Assembly (NCBI GenBank): GCA_004352715.1
Contig: SCFE01000054.1
Span: 895,374 to 959,373, forward strand
Length of the DNA: 64,000 nt
Direction: 5' to 3'
From: Hofstenia miamia
Lineage: Eukaryota > Xenacoelomorpha > Acoela
This document shows, piece after piece, positions 1 to 12,105 of this stretch. Each line of letters starts with the position of its first letter. Position 1 is the stretch's first letter. The position numbers and the translations under genes were made by a program. Under the pieces are notes generated by a model that ran no database searches, was not told where the DNA came from, and worked only from the letters and a program-made list of their open reading frames with translations.

Positions 1-500
1 TAATTGATGAGTCATAACCCAATGTTAATTCATGAATAATATGAGAGGGGGCGTGGTTACAGAGTGCAGTTATTTACACATTATATAATCAATCTACGAA
101 TAATTTTAGAATTTACATTTGTACATGTTGGAGGATTTGTTATATATGCCACCAATATTAATGAATAATGTATACTAACAATATATCTCATTATTAATGG
201 GTGGTTGTATTGAATCAAGTCAGTCTATGATGTATCATAGTATTTGGAATAATATTTGGTCATGTATATGCAAAATTTACATAGGTGTATAATAAATGTC
301 TTAACAAATTAGCCTATTTGCAAAAAAATTTCTAAGTATTGTTAATAAATTAGTTGCTTTGTATGCAAATTGATTGATATTTTAAAATGTGGAGGCGTAT
401 TTGTTTTAAGAAAAATACAAGAATCTTTAAAATACATAATTTTATATAAAATTTTGCGTGCATTTTATTTGGGATGGTGTAAATGCATTTCCTAAGTATT
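1..500. other. AT-rich non-coding DNA
   Basis: No coding exon, repeat array or RNA gene is visible. Stop codons are frequent in all frames. The stretch ends at the scaffold gap. Confidence 0.5.
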
Positions 501-1247
501 NNNNNNNNNNNNNNNNNNNNNNNNNNNNNNNNNNNNNNNNNNNNNNNNNNNNNNNNNNNNNNNNNNNNNNNNNNNNNNNNNNNNNNNNNNNNNNNNNNNN
601 NNNNNNNNNNNNNNNNNNNNNNNNNNNNNNNNNNNNNNNNNNNNNNNNNNNNNNNNNNNNNNNNNNNNNNNNNNNNNNNNNNNNNNNNNNNNNNNNNNNN
701 NNNNNNNNNNNNNNNNNNNNNNNNNNNNNNNNNNNNNNNNNNNNNNNNNNNNNNNNNNNNNNNNNNNNNNNNNNNNNNNNNNNNNNNNNNNNNNNNNNNN
801 NNNNNNNNNNNNNNNNNNNNNNNNNNNNNNNNNNNNNNNNNNNNNNNNNNNNNNNNNNNNNNNNNNNNNNNNNNNNNNNNNNNNNNNNNNNNNNNNNNNN
901 NNNNNNNNNNNNNNNNNNNNNNNNNNNNNNNNNNNNNNNNNNNNNNNNNNNNNNNNNNNNNNNNNNNNNNNNNNNNNNNNNNNNNNNNNNNNNNNNNNNN
1001 NNNNNNNNNNNNNNNNNNNNNNNNNNNNNNNNNNNNNNNNNNNNNNNNNNNNNNNNNNNNNNNNNNNNNNNNNNNNNNNNNNNNNNNNNNNNNNNNNNNN
1101 NNNNNNNNNNNNNNNNNNNNNNNNNNNNNNNNNNNNNNNNNNNNNNNNNNNNNNNNNNNNNNNNNNNNNNNNNNNNNNNNNNNNNNNNNNNNNNNNNNNN
1201 NNNNNNNNNNNNNNNNNNNNNNNNNNNNNNNNNNNNNNNNNNNNNNN
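501..1247. other. Assembly gap (747 Ns)
   Basis: This is an unbroken run of N. Open frames that cross it are artefacts of untranslatable bases. Confidence 0.99.
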
Positions 1248-1828
1248 ATTGGATAAATTTCCTTGATGCTGAGATATTCTGTAAAACAAAGCATCGTCAT
1301 GCAAAAACGAAATCCCATGTATAAACCTGTGCCACAATCATATATTGATGGAATAAACATAAAGTTTTGTAGCATTTGTGTAAACTCTATACATTTGTGT
1401 TTTTAATTAAATAAATCTACTGATATTATTTTTCCAAGTTGCAAAATCTAACGCATTGTTCAGTTTTTATGGAGAGTGCATCAAGGATGGTTGAATTTCT
1501 CCACCACAGATAAGTTATTTTACAATTACATAATACGATTAAGTGAAAAATGATTTCTTGTACATGTTTAACGTCAATAAAAATTTCCTGGCAAGACTTA
1601 ATTTGCAAAAATGAAAATGCTACATATATTATCAATGCAATTTGTATAGAAACAATTACAAAATGAAAAAACAATAGCAAAAACAGAGAATTTCTTCTTT
1701 CATAGCATTAAAACACCAACTCCTTCACAACTGGTAACAAGTAATTTGATGTTGGGAAAGACATTGACATTATCACGATAAATTCATCTTTCCATTGTCG
1801 GATGCTTTTTTAACAGTAATTGGTTTTT
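1248..1828. repeat. Direct duplication A, copy 1 (likely assembly artefact)
   Basis: These 581 bases recur, apparently unchanged, at 2212-2792. Copy 1 runs from the gap edge to a single N at 1829. That pattern suggests two overlapping contig ends placed side by side rather than a genomic duplication. No gene is visible in it. Confidence 0.85.
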
Positions 1829-2211
1829 NAATAATTCACTAAAACAACAAAAACCTATTAGTATGCCAACCATTCATTGTAAAAAGGAAACTTTGCAGAA
1901 AATTTTTAGCAGTGGAATTATATATTTAATGAAAAATCAGCAGAATTCTTGAGTGAAACAAAAACATTGTTCAATTTTTACATGGATTGTGTGGTAATTT
2001 ATTTGACAACGTAAATCTTGTTATAATTTCAATAACAAATATCATACAAATGTTGTTTAATTATGGAAATATGCTAGGATTTTATGGAAAGATATATCCA
2101 AACACAACAACCAATGCATACTATGAATGCGAGATATACAGTGGAACTCATGTTTTACTGGTACAAATCAATATTTTAGAACCTCAATTTGTTGGATGCA
2201 CACTGCTAAAC

Positions 2212-2792
2212 ATTGGATAAATTTCCTTGATGCTGAGATATTCTGTAAAACAAAGCATCGTCATGCAAAAACGAAATCCCATGTATAAACCTGTGCCACA
2301 ATCATATATTGATGGAATAAACATAAAGTTTTGTAGCATTTGTGTAAACTCTATACATTTGTGTTTTTAATTAAATAAATCTACTGATATTATTTTTCCA
2401 AGTTGCAAAATCTAACGCATTGTTCAGTTTTTATGGAGAGTGCATCAAGGATGGTTGAATTTCTCCACCACAGATAAGTTATTTTACAATTACATAATAC
2501 GATTAAGTGAAAAATGATTTCTTGTACATGTTTAACGTCAATAAAAATTTCCTGGCAAGACTTAATTTGCAAAAATGAAAATGCTACATATATTATCAAT
2601 GCAATTTGTATAGAAACAATTACAAAATGAAAAAACAATAGCAAAAACAGAGAATTTCTTCTTTCATAGCATTAAAACACCAACTCCTTCACAACTGGTA
2701 ACAAGTAATTTGATGTTGGGAAAGACATTGACATTATCACGATAAATTCATCTTTCCATTGTCGGATGCTTTTTTAACAGTAATTGGTTTTT
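2212..2792. repeat. Direct duplication A, copy 2
   Basis: This is the second copy of the block at 1248-1828, offset 964 bp. It continues smoothly into unique sequence on both sides, so it is probably the true locus. The rest of 1829-3270 is AT-rich and holds nothing I can identify. Confidence 0.85.
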
Positions 2793-3270
2793 GGTCAAAT
2801 GCTATAATTCAAATTACTGAGCAAGAAATGAATTGCAGAAAAAAAATTAACAAAATAATTAACTTGAAAAATAAATTTACCAAAGAAATTTACAATAGAT
2901 AATTAGTGAAATAGAATTAATTTTTAAAATAGTGTTGATGTTTACAAAATTTCTTTGTTCTATTTTACTTGACATGTCGTAGTAATTGTGTTTCAGTTTT
3001 TAATGTTGTACGCACAATTTAAAGCATTTTTTTCACCCCAATTAAAGATGTTTTCATTTTAAAAGATTTTGTTTATCGAATAATCATCTTGACATGAAGG
3101 AGATTGAAGGCAGTAATAGTTTTCAGAGTAGTGAATTCGAGTGGATTTTTCATTATAAATCTTAAAAGATCAAATTAACTAACTTTTGTTTGCCAATTTA
3201 CAACCATTTGCACGTTTTAAAATGGGTATGTATCATGGATTAACGAGTGTGTCATCATATTTACGCATTA

Positions 3271-3462
3271 AAGTTACAAAGCAGAAAACCATAGTGATGT
3301 ATTTAGCTACGCAAAAGTCAACAAAATAAGGTGAACACATGAAAAACGTGTAGTTTGTTGTTTTATCAATCATGATACCTTGTTTGAAATCTAGCGTGTT
3401 TTTCAAGTTGTGTGAAATGGTTACAACAGTGTTTACTATATTAAAGAACTATTCATTTGTTG
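3271..3462. repeat. Direct duplication B, copy 1
   Basis: This 192-bp block is repeated at 4184-4375. Copy 1 ends at the single N at 3463 and copy 2 starts directly after the single N at 4183. The minisatellite segment between the Ns looks like inserted gap-fill sequence. Confidence 0.85.
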
Positions 3463-3463
3463 N

Positions 3464-4182
3464 TATATACATTGATGTAATATTTCTATTTTCACCAAAC
3501 ACGTTTTTGTTTTAAATGATTTTTATGTTAATGGTTTATTTTATTCGCCCATATATGTGTATGTAATATTTCTATTTTCACCAAACACGTTTTTGTTTTA
3601 AACGATTTTTATATTAATGATTTATTTTATTCGCCTATATACATTGATGTAATATTTCTATTTTCACCAAACACATTTTTGTTTAAAACGATTTTTATAT
3701 TTTAATAGTTTATTCGCCTATATACATTGATGTAATATTTCTATTTTCACCAAACACATTTTTGTTTAAAAAGATTTTTATATTTTAATAATTCGCCTAT
3801 ATACATTGATGTAATATTTCTATTTTCATCAAACACGTTTTTGTTTTAAAACAATTCTTATATGTTAATGTCTTACTCGCCTATGTCCATTGATACAATA
3901 TTTCTATTTTCACGAAACACGTTTCTGTTTTAAAATGATTTTTGTGTGTTAATAGTTTACTCGCCTATATACATTTATGTAATATTTCTATTTTCACCAA
4001 ACACGCTTTTGTTTTAAAACGATTTTTGTGTGTTAATGGTTTACTCACCTATATGCGTTAATGTAATATCTATTTTCACTAACTGAGCTTACATTTTTAC
4101 AAATTATATAGTATTTGGGTGTTATATAATGTCACTAGATATTTTATTTTGGAATTGTTATTATCATTTTATATATATATAT
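3464..4182. repeat. Minisatellite, unit about 79-86 bp, about 8 diverged copies
   Basis: The phrase TAATATTTCTATTTTCACCA recurs near 3478, 3564, 3650, 3733, 3812, 3896, 3980 and 4064. Each is followed by AAACACGTTTTTGTTTTAAA and a TTATTCGCCTATATACATTG-like segment. Spacing is 79-86 bp. Two further units occur at about 4801 and 4883, after the duplicated block. The last about 120 bp (4050-4182) recur at about 4866-4993. Copies differ by point changes, so this is an ordinary older tandem array. Confidence 0.85.
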
Positions 4183-4183
4183 N

Positions 4184-4375
4184 AAGTTACAAAGCAGAAA
4201 ACCATAGTGATGTATTTAGCTACGCAAAAGTCAACAAAATAAGGTGAACACATGAAAAACGTGTAGTTTGTTGTTTTATCAATCATGATACCTTGTTTGA
4301 AATCTAGCGTGTTTTTCAAGTTGTGTGAAATGGTTACAACAGTGTTTACTATATTAAAGAACTATTCATTTGTTG
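4184..4375. repeat. Direct duplication B, copy 2
   Basis: This is the same 192 bp as 3271-3462, starting immediately after the N at 4183. The following stretch (4376-4790) shows no gene. Confidence 0.85.
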
Positions 4376-4992
4376 GTCAACAAAATATACATTATTGTGG
4401 TACATCAATCAAGGAAAAATTTTGACTGTCTCCCTCATCATATCCAACCGCATTCAACAGGTACAAATGCAATTTGGAAACCTTACAATGAATAAATGAT
4501 GACTTTATTGAATCTCTTAATTTGTTGCATAGAAATGAAACAGTGTTTTGGGCATACAAGTAATTTTGGATGGGCGAATTAATGTATTACTTTTAAGGAT
4601 ACATCAGCTTATTTAAATGACGTTTGTATTTCAAAATTCTTAGCGACTTGTATTCTAATTACCAACCATTTGGATTTTTGCATCTGAATAATACGTTATT
4701 AACTAGCTTTGTTTACCTATTTACGAAGATTTTACGAGTTTAGAGCGGTTAATTCGTGATTCTTATGTGTTAATGGCTTATTCACCTATGTCCATTGATG
4801 TAATATTTCTATTTTCACCAAACACGTTTTTGTTTTAAAAGGATTTTTGTGTGTTAATGGTTTACTCACCTATATGCGTTAATGTAATATCTATTTTCAC
4901 TAACTGAGCTTACATTTTTACAAATTATATAGTATTTGGGTGTTATATAATGTCACTAGATATTTTATTTTGGAATTGTTATTATCATTTTC

Positions 4993-4994
<2 letters not shown>

Positions 4995-5026
<32 letters not shown>
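4995..5026. repeat. (AT)n microsatellite
   Basis: This is a pure TA dinucleotide run that borders the Tc1-like element at 5027. The run also supplies its TA target site. Confidence 0.9.
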
Positions 5027-5029
<3 letters not shown>

Positions 5030-5480
5030 TGACTCAAATTTACCCAGGCAAAGAATTCTTTAACATTATTGTATATTATGCAACTGTCTAAGTAAAACAT
5101 GTATTAATATTTGGTTACACCACTACATGCCTTAACTACCACACAAATATGCCTAGGCATACTTTCAACCAATTTGTGACATGTTTCTTGCAGCTTGTGA
5201 TGAACCTCTGTATCATGTAGGCAGGCATATAACACCATGCTAACAAGCTGTGTTTTTCCAATATTGTTAACTTTGACACGTTCTGCTTCATAATGGCCCA
5301 TAAAGTCTCAATTGGGTTTAAATCTGGTGAGTTACCAAGCCAGTCTAAAACCTGGCGAAGAAATCTTTGCACACTCAGGAGTTATGACAGGGTGCTAGAT
5401 CCTGCTGAAAATATACCTATTTGGAAATTCCCTATTTCCATGTGAGAAAAGTTTGCTTGAAATAATGCCAATTAGATTTG
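5027..5480 (-). mobile_element. Tc1/mariner-like element, 5'-truncated, transposase C-terminal remnant
   Basis: The left terminus CAGTGACTCAAATTTACCCA follows a TA dinucleotide, as in Tc1/mariner elements. On the minus strand, reading inward to the terminus, the transposase catalytic half can be followed: a QQDLAPCH segment (second DDE/D acidic region, about 5390-5410), then after a frameshift DWLGNSPDLNPIETLW (third acidic region, about 5290-5345), then a tail resembling LVESMPRHICVVVKA in another frame (5104-5180). At least two frameshifts and a stop separate these parts, so it is a pseudogene. No N-terminal HTH and no second inverted terminal repeat were found. The stretch 5480-6500 shows no recognisable remainder. 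Confidence 0.85.
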
Positions 5481-6505
5481 CTGGTATCCATAATTAAAAC
5501 ATTACAAAAATTGCTTGTGGAAAAATATGCCAGTCAAGAAGGGGTTGACAGTCAAGTATGCACCACCTCTTTTTCCATCCACCTTAAAATATTTTGCATG
5601 AAGGTAGGGACTACTAAAAGACCATGTCCTACAAATATTCAGTAATTTATGTGGAAAAATAAGCTTATATGGTTGTGTGGAAAAAATGCATGGAGGGAGG
5701 TATACATATATATATTTATATAGTTTTGAACCATCTTGCATTAGCAGGGCGATTATTTTCTGAGCTAAAAATTTACTAAGAACTAAGAAATATTGATCTA
5801 ATAATAACATTAAAATAACTTTAAATTTAGTGTATTTTGAGTAAAACCTGTTATAAAGTGCTGCTTGCATATGAATTGTAACATTTATGGTTTTCAACAA
5901 AAAATGAAGATCCTTTGCTAAGCATTTTCGGAGCAGTGAAAAAATTTGTTCAAGAATGATATTAGGACATTCAGTTTGAACTAAATTCAAATTTTGAATT
6001 TTCAAAAAAATCTGGATTTCAGTGTTATTTTAAGCTAAAAATGAAACTTGAATCTACTAACATGTTTTAGACTTTTATGATCTTACAACTATACTAAATA
6101 ATTGCAGAATTAGTTTTTTCAGGCTTAAACAAATTTTGCAATGTTTTTGACCAAAACAAAATCTTTGACTTTATTTTTAGTTTTACGCATCCTAATCATT
6201 AGAAAAAAATTATGGAAAACTAATTAAAATACAAAAATTACAAAACTAAAACTAAATTAAAAGAAATCCACTGCTTTTGATCTTTGTGGTGTAATTTTTG
6301 AGCTGGATGCCTTCAGAGGAAGCAGTGACGCGGTTAAATTGGGTGATGGCGTCGCTCTAAGTTAAAATAACAAATAAAACCATATATAATATTCGTTAAA
6401 ATATTTGAAAAAAATACAAGAGTGATGAAATTGCTGTTCACCACAAAATTCAACATTCAAAAATTATTATAGTCTATTTTACAAACAAATCAAGTGCATA
6501 TGCAT

Positions 6506-8012
6506 TAGTGATGTGCAGGCCTGGACATGGCTTAAACTTTTCTAACCCACCCTGATCCGATACGTTTTAGTAAGTCTGACCGGACTGCACCCCATCAAAC
6601 AAAATTGTGTTTTCAGACGTAACTAGTGAGCTAGTAGTGGAAATAAATGCTTGGCTATGCACTGGCTGTCATGCGACAAAACAGGTACATGTAATACACC
6701 ATTCCACTGTTCAATGCAGCTTTAAAACCTATACATGTAACCAGCAATTAATGTCAACTTTATTGATTAACCCGACATAACCGATTTAAAGAAAAAATCT
6801 ACGATCCGATCAAACCCACTTCCACATCTGCGGGAAAGGTGATTTAATGTCGCAAACGCCAATTAAAAATTACTTTTTCACGCGTGGCCGAGAATGAAGT
6901 TAAGTTTGTTGTTATTAAACAATTTGAAAATTTTCAATAAAATTTCGAACAACTTACGTTCATTATATATGAGTTTTTCAACACTTGAAAATTTAATAGT
7001 TTTGAAAAAACGCATATTTAATATACAGTCGTGGCCAAAATTGATCGCACACTACTAAAAGTAGACCTATTTATCAGTTATTTAAAAACAAATTAATTCC
7101 AGAATATAACATTTATTGTAACTAAATAATTAAAGGTGAACAATAGATTTTTTTTATGCATAAGGTCCAAAAAATACATATTGTTCAATATTGTGTATGT
7201 TTTCCTCAGGCTGCAAGCACTGCAAGCTATGCGTTGGGGTATTGATAAAACCAGTTTTCTTGTGAAATCTGAATCAATTTGGGTCACCCAAACGTCCTTA
7301 ATTGATTAAGACTTTCACGCAACTTTGGATTTGAGCATTGTCCAAGTTTTCTATAGGATTCAGATCTTAGAGAGTTCCCTGGCCATGGCCCCACAATCAC
7401 CTTTTAGCAGCCTGCGTTTGACAGACTGGTGCACCATCATGTTGAAAGTACTCACAATCATGGATCTCCATAGACAAAGGAAGTCTCTCTTTCAGTATCT
7501 CCAAATGTGTAGATCCTTTAATTTTGGCACCAGGAGGCATAAATCACAACGGCCCTTAGCTGAAATAGCTACCCATATCACAATCTTTTGAGCACCTTTG
7601 ACAGTTAGAATCGTGTATGACTGGCAATATCATTTTCCTGGAAGCAACGAAATGAGTGTTGTGTTAGAGTTGTCAAAATGCTAACCGATCATTGATGTTC
7701 TTTTTGGAGAGCGTTGGTTTCTTTGCTGGTCGATATGATCGAAGGCGAGCCATTTGAAGACGCTGGCGAATAGTTCTTCTGCTAGGTGTATTATCACCTT
7801 TTACTATTGCTAATTCTCACAGTACACTAGATTCAATTTCACAAAGCGAACATTCCTGAGGTCTATTTTTAGTACTGTGCGATCAATTCTGGCCACGACT
7901 GTATATAATGGGGAAATGAAAAGCTTACTCATACCCTCAGTACCCGTTGAAAAATATGAGCATCCGCCCGTCCGTGCGGGTAAAACTGGTTACCCGTGCC
8001 CGCACACCACTA
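6506..8012. mobile_element. hAT-type non-autonomous element (MITE) containing a nested Tc1-like insertion
   Basis: The left end TAGTGATGTGCAGGCC matches the reverse complement of the right end, TAGTGGTGTGCGGGCA. The flanks carry 8-bp direct repeats, ATATGCAT (6498-6505) and ATATGCAA (8013-8020), which is the target-duplication length of hAT elements. Without the nested element at 7026-7901 the hAT body is about 630 bp. It has no transposase, so it was presumably mobilised in trans. The one-base difference in the target duplication indicates moderate age. Confidence 0.75.
7026..7901 (-). mobile_element. Tc1/mariner-like element with intact terminal repeats and decayed transposase
   Basis: Inverted repeats of 43 bp (7026-7068 and 7859-7901) begin CAGTCGTGGCC, differ at four positions, and are bordered by TA dinucleotides. 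The interior reads, on the minus strand, as a Tc1-family transposase lacking its N-terminal half. Visible parts are an ISRRTIRQRL-like HTH remnant (about 7750-7790), a DMGSYFS*GP-like stretch corresponding to the family's WGAIS..GR motif, YFQHDGAP (second acidic region), an aligned SPDLNPIENL-like segment (about 7350) and a terminal LVLSIPQRI segment (7093-7287). Several frameshifts and stops break it. It lies within the hAT-type MITE. Confidence 0.88.
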
Positions 8013-8200
8013 ATATGCAATAGAAAGCTCCTAAAAAATACAATTATAAATGACATTTTTTAACGTCGACATGAATAGACGATACATTTCTATATATATA
8101 AAATGCTTTGAATGTCAGCAGTGCTTTTCTATTGACCAAATAAAACGATTCAATGGCATTTGATCATAATCGGGATATTTCATGTCTCAGTATTAATCTA

Positions 8201-8655
8201 CAGGGTGTCCAGTAAAAAAGGTAGAATTTCTAATGTTTTTTCAAAAAGAAATTCCAATAATGGAATTTCCAAACTAAGAATGGCTAATTGCTGTTTTGAT
8301 TAGTTATAAGAATTAAGATAAAAATGACAAATTACTGAACTCTAATTATTGTATTACGTGAATAGTTTCATAAGTTAGTGTTGTCATTATTACACCACAA
8401 ACGTATAATGTCTCAATTAAGTGATTTTCAAAGAGGTGTAATTGTGATATTTTAACAGGAACATCCAACATGGGAGCTTGGCAAATGTACAGAAATTTTG
8501 CCAACATTTTTCGGAAACATTTCTAAAAGGCAATATGAAAATGTTGTGGCAAGATTTAAAGATGAGCCGGAATCGGCGAAGAAGCGTAAGGTGGGCACAG
8601 ATTTAGCTACGAAAGTCGATTCACCTACTAACAGTTCGCGACACCAACTAGGGTA
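8201..8655 (+). mobile_element. IS630/Tc1-type element fragment with transposase N-terminus
   Basis: The end CAGGGTGTCCAGTAAAAAAG follows a TA. From the ATG at 8408 the plus strand encodes MSQLSDFQRGVIVIF, then a stop, then a continuation ending at 8655. The second half contains RQYENVVARFKDE and AKKRKVG. This resembles the helix-turn-helix N-terminus of IS630/Tc1-type transposases (the FQRG start and the VVxRFK...RKVGRP region). The catalytic DDE part and the second inverted repeat are missing. Confidence 0.55.
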
Positions 8656-8738
8656 GAAAACAACTTGGGTATTTCTAGTATAAAAACGCATAGATTAATC
8701 GATAACGATTATTTTGAGCCCTCATGTTTTTTCCGCAA

Positions 8739-10104
8739 TTCATTTGACGAAGTTATGGCCACATTGTCGTTTCAATACAAAATGAGCCTAAGAGTGCATA
8801 AGTCGGTGTTTTTTAACGGTATGTTGACTTACATGGAATATTTAATCCTCTTCTACTCTCGTGGATATATATTATGTTTGCATATTTTAAAATTAAAATA
8901 ATTTTGTTTTACAGTTATATTTTAAAATAGAAGTTGTATTAGTTTTTCCATCATTTGACTTTTAGACTTTGTAATATTTCAATTTATTATTTTTTGGAAT
9001 ATTTCATCCATTTCTACTCCAAAAAACATTTGAGGCTGTGTAAGAGCCATCAATTTGACAAATGAAGAATCTCATACATCATCAGAAAGTTCGGAACGAG
9101 TTTTATTATTGGTCAAAATTATAGCGCTTTAGCGAATCCAATTCAGTTTCAAAATAAGCAAAATACACTCGATGGTGTCGCGCACTGTAAACAAAATGTT
9201 TGGGTTGACTTAGCACATGGTAACATTATAATCATAAGGAAGTAAATGAATTATTTTTGTGATAAATAAATAATTAAATTTTCACAGTGTAGTAGCCAAT
9301 TGAAACGAATTGTTTTTTACATGAACAATTGAATACTCGATTTCAATACTCAAAATCATCGCATAGACTTCCCTAGAAACAAAGAGTCTGAATCTAGACA
9401 TTTAAGGGAGTGGCACACGGTTAGTCTTTTGACTATAGTCAAAATTGCGGTTTTGCACTCTTTTATCTATTACTCAAAAAATTTGACTAATAGTCAAATA
9501 TTTTGACTAATAGTCAAAAGAGGTTTCTGCGTAAATTGCATTGCATATACATGTACAAAAATTACTAAGTGGAGTCGCTATAATTACATTTCAACTGTAG
9601 TTGACGAGAGACCATTTCGGATGATGTATTAAATATGCCTCATACTCTACGCTCACGAATGCGTATTGAATAGTTAATTGATCACTCATAAACAAGCGCA
9701 TATGCAAAGATTATGTAAACATTTAACCCAATAAGCAGGTTGCAATCTTTATAGAAAATTCAAAATAGCTACGCAATCAACTCAGCCTTTGAAACAGCTC
9801 TCTCTCCAATGGAATTTGGTTTAAAAACACACTAAAGCAATTTCGACAAGTTGTTTGTTTGCGCCAATCTTAATGGCCACGATCTTAATTATATTGTTTA
9901 TTTATTAATGACATTTAAGATGAAAGTGCAAAGTTATTTAAAATCAATTCCCATTTTCTTTCAAAATTACAATAAGTTGACTATTCGGGGGTGCCACACG
10001 GTTAGTCTTTTGACTAATAGTCATTTTCAAATAGAACCATTTCTATTTTAAAATTTAACTAATCGTCACTTTTTGGGGGTGCCACACGGTTAGTCTTTTG
10101 ACTA
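8739..10104. repeat. Direct duplication C, copy 1 (1366 bp, likely assembly artefact)
   Basis: This block recurs at 10244-11609 with no difference that I can see, and ends exactly at a single N (10105). The segment between the Ns (10106-10242) is a patchwork. It contains about 14 bases found at 14313, a copy of about 9548-9635, and a 29-base piece identical to 6688-6716. Patchwork filler between identical flanks points to a faulty gap closure. Confidence 0.85.
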
Positions 10105-10243
10105 NAAAAATTCTCTCCCATATACATGTACAAAAATTACTAAGTGGAGTCGCTATAATTACATTTCAACTGTAGTTGACGAGAGACCATTTCGGATGAT
10201 GTATTAAATATGCCATGTAATACACCATTCCACTGTTCAATGN

Positions 10244-11609
10244 ATTCATTTGACGAAGTTATGGCCACATTGTCGTTTCAATACAAAATGAGCCTAAGAG
10301 TGCATAAGTCGGTGTTTTTTAACGGTATGTTGACTTACATGGAATATTTAATCCTCTTCTACTCTCGTGGATATATATTATGTTTGCATATTTTAAAATT
10401 AAAATAATTTTGTTTTACAGTTATATTTTAAAATAGAAGTTGTATTAGTTTTTCCATCATTTGACTTTTAGACTTTGTAATATTTCAATTTATTATTTTT
10501 TGGAATATTTCATCCATTTCTACTCCAAAAAACATTTGAGGCTGTGTAAGAGCCATCAATTTGACAAATGAAGAATCTCATACATCATCAGAAAGTTCGG
10601 AACGAGTTTTATTATTGGTCAAAATTATAGCGCTTTAGCGAATCCAATTCAGTTTCAAAATAAGCAAAATACACTCGATGGTGTCGCGCACTGTAAACAA
10701 AATGTTTGGGTTGACTTAGCACATGGTAACATTATAATCATAAGGAAGTAAATGAATTATTTTTGTGATAAATAAATAATTAAATTTTCACAGTGTAGTA
10801 GCCAATTGAAACGAATTGTTTTTTACATGAACAATTGAATACTCGATTTCAATACTCAAAATCATCGCATAGACTTCCCTAGAAACAAAGAGTCTGAATC
10901 TAGACATTTAAGGGAGTGGCACACGGTTAGTCTTTTGACTATAGTCAAAATTGCGGTTTTGCACTCTTTTATCTATTACTCAAAAAATTTGACTAATAGT
11001 CAAATATTTTGACTAATAGTCAAAAGAGGTTTCTGCGTAAATTGCATTGCATATACATGTACAAAAATTACTAAGTGGAGTCGCTATAATTACATTTCAA
11101 CTGTAGTTGACGAGAGACCATTTCGGATGATGTATTAAATATGCCTCATACTCTACGCTCACGAATGCGTATTGAATAGTTAATTGATCACTCATAAACA
11201 AGCGCATATGCAAAGATTATGTAAACATTTAACCCAATAAGCAGGTTGCAATCTTTATAGAAAATTCAAAATAGCTACGCAATCAACTCAGCCTTTGAAA
11301 CAGCTCTCTCTCCAATGGAATTTGGTTTAAAAACACACTAAAGCAATTTCGACAAGTTGTTTGTTTGCGCCAATCTTAATGGCCACGATCTTAATTATAT
11401 TGTTTATTTATTAATGACATTTAAGATGAAAGTGCAAAGTTATTTAAAATCAATTCCCATTTTCTTTCAAAATTACAATAAGTTGACTATTCGGGGGTGC
11501 CACACGGTTAGTCTTTTGACTAATAGTCATTTTCAAATAGAACCATTTCTATTTTAAAATTTAACTAATCGTCACTTTTTGGGGGTGCCACACGGTTAGT
11601 CTTTTGACT
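10244..11609. repeat. Direct duplication C, copy 2
   Basis: This is the second copy of 8739-10104 and is continuous with the downstream hairpin MITE. It contains no coding exon. It carries three forward ends of the GTGCCACACGGTTAGTC element family (about 10912, 11493 and 11581) and internal TTTGACTAATAGTCAAA palindromes. Confidence 0.85.
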
Positions 11610-11663
11610 ATAGTCAAAAAAGTTTTTTTACTATAGTCAAAAGACTAATCGTGTGGCAACCCC
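10912..11663. mobile_element. Fold-back MITE family 1 (GCCACACGGTTAGTC ends), nested copies
   Basis: Forward ends GTGGCACACGGTTAGTC at about 10916, 11493 and 11586 face a single reverse end at 11640-11663. The innermost pair forms a nearly perfect hairpin (11582-11663) with arms of about 38 bp. Repeated 17-mers TTTGACTAATAGTCAAA lie inside. The structure is that of a terminal-inverted-repeat element without coding capacity. Its superfamily is not clear from the ends, and no firm target duplication was identified. The same ends occur in the duplicated block at 9408-10104. Confidence 0.7.
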
Positions 11664-12105
11664 TTTATTCTGTAGAAGTGCAATAAAAGCATATTTAGTC
11701 AACAAAAATACAATGTTGTGCAAAACATGAAATTGTAAAATTTCTACTAATGAATAAATAAATTGGTAATTTATGGAAACACTCTTATATAAGTAAAGGC
11801 ATGTAAAATAAAAAGGTGCTTGAAAATTTAACCGTAAACAACCAGCAAGGTTTTTTCAAAAATAGTGTCTGCTCGGGAACAATAAATCTTGATATCTTAT
11901 AACACAAATTGTCATATGAGCTTGCTGGCCATAATATTCTCTGCTAAGCGCATGACTTTTGATAGGTATTATTGATCATGCAAACTGATAAATGAATATG
12001 ATTAGGTTACCTGAGTGGGCCTGACAGAGCTGCCAGGGAGTCAGGAGTAGTGCTGCAAACGTGTTGGGTCAAATTTCCAATTTAATTTAGTAAATATTGG
12101 GCAAG

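Noticed and set aside
350-1375. Open frames across the N gap
   Set aside because: They consist almost entirely of unknown bases; no coding evidence.
5502-6005. 167-codon minus-strand frame
   Set aside because: Next to the Tc1-like remnant, but I see no transposase motif or other family, and composition is AT-driven.
7325-7591. 88-codon plus-strand frame inside the Tc1-like element
   Set aside because: Shadow of the minus-strand transposase remnant.
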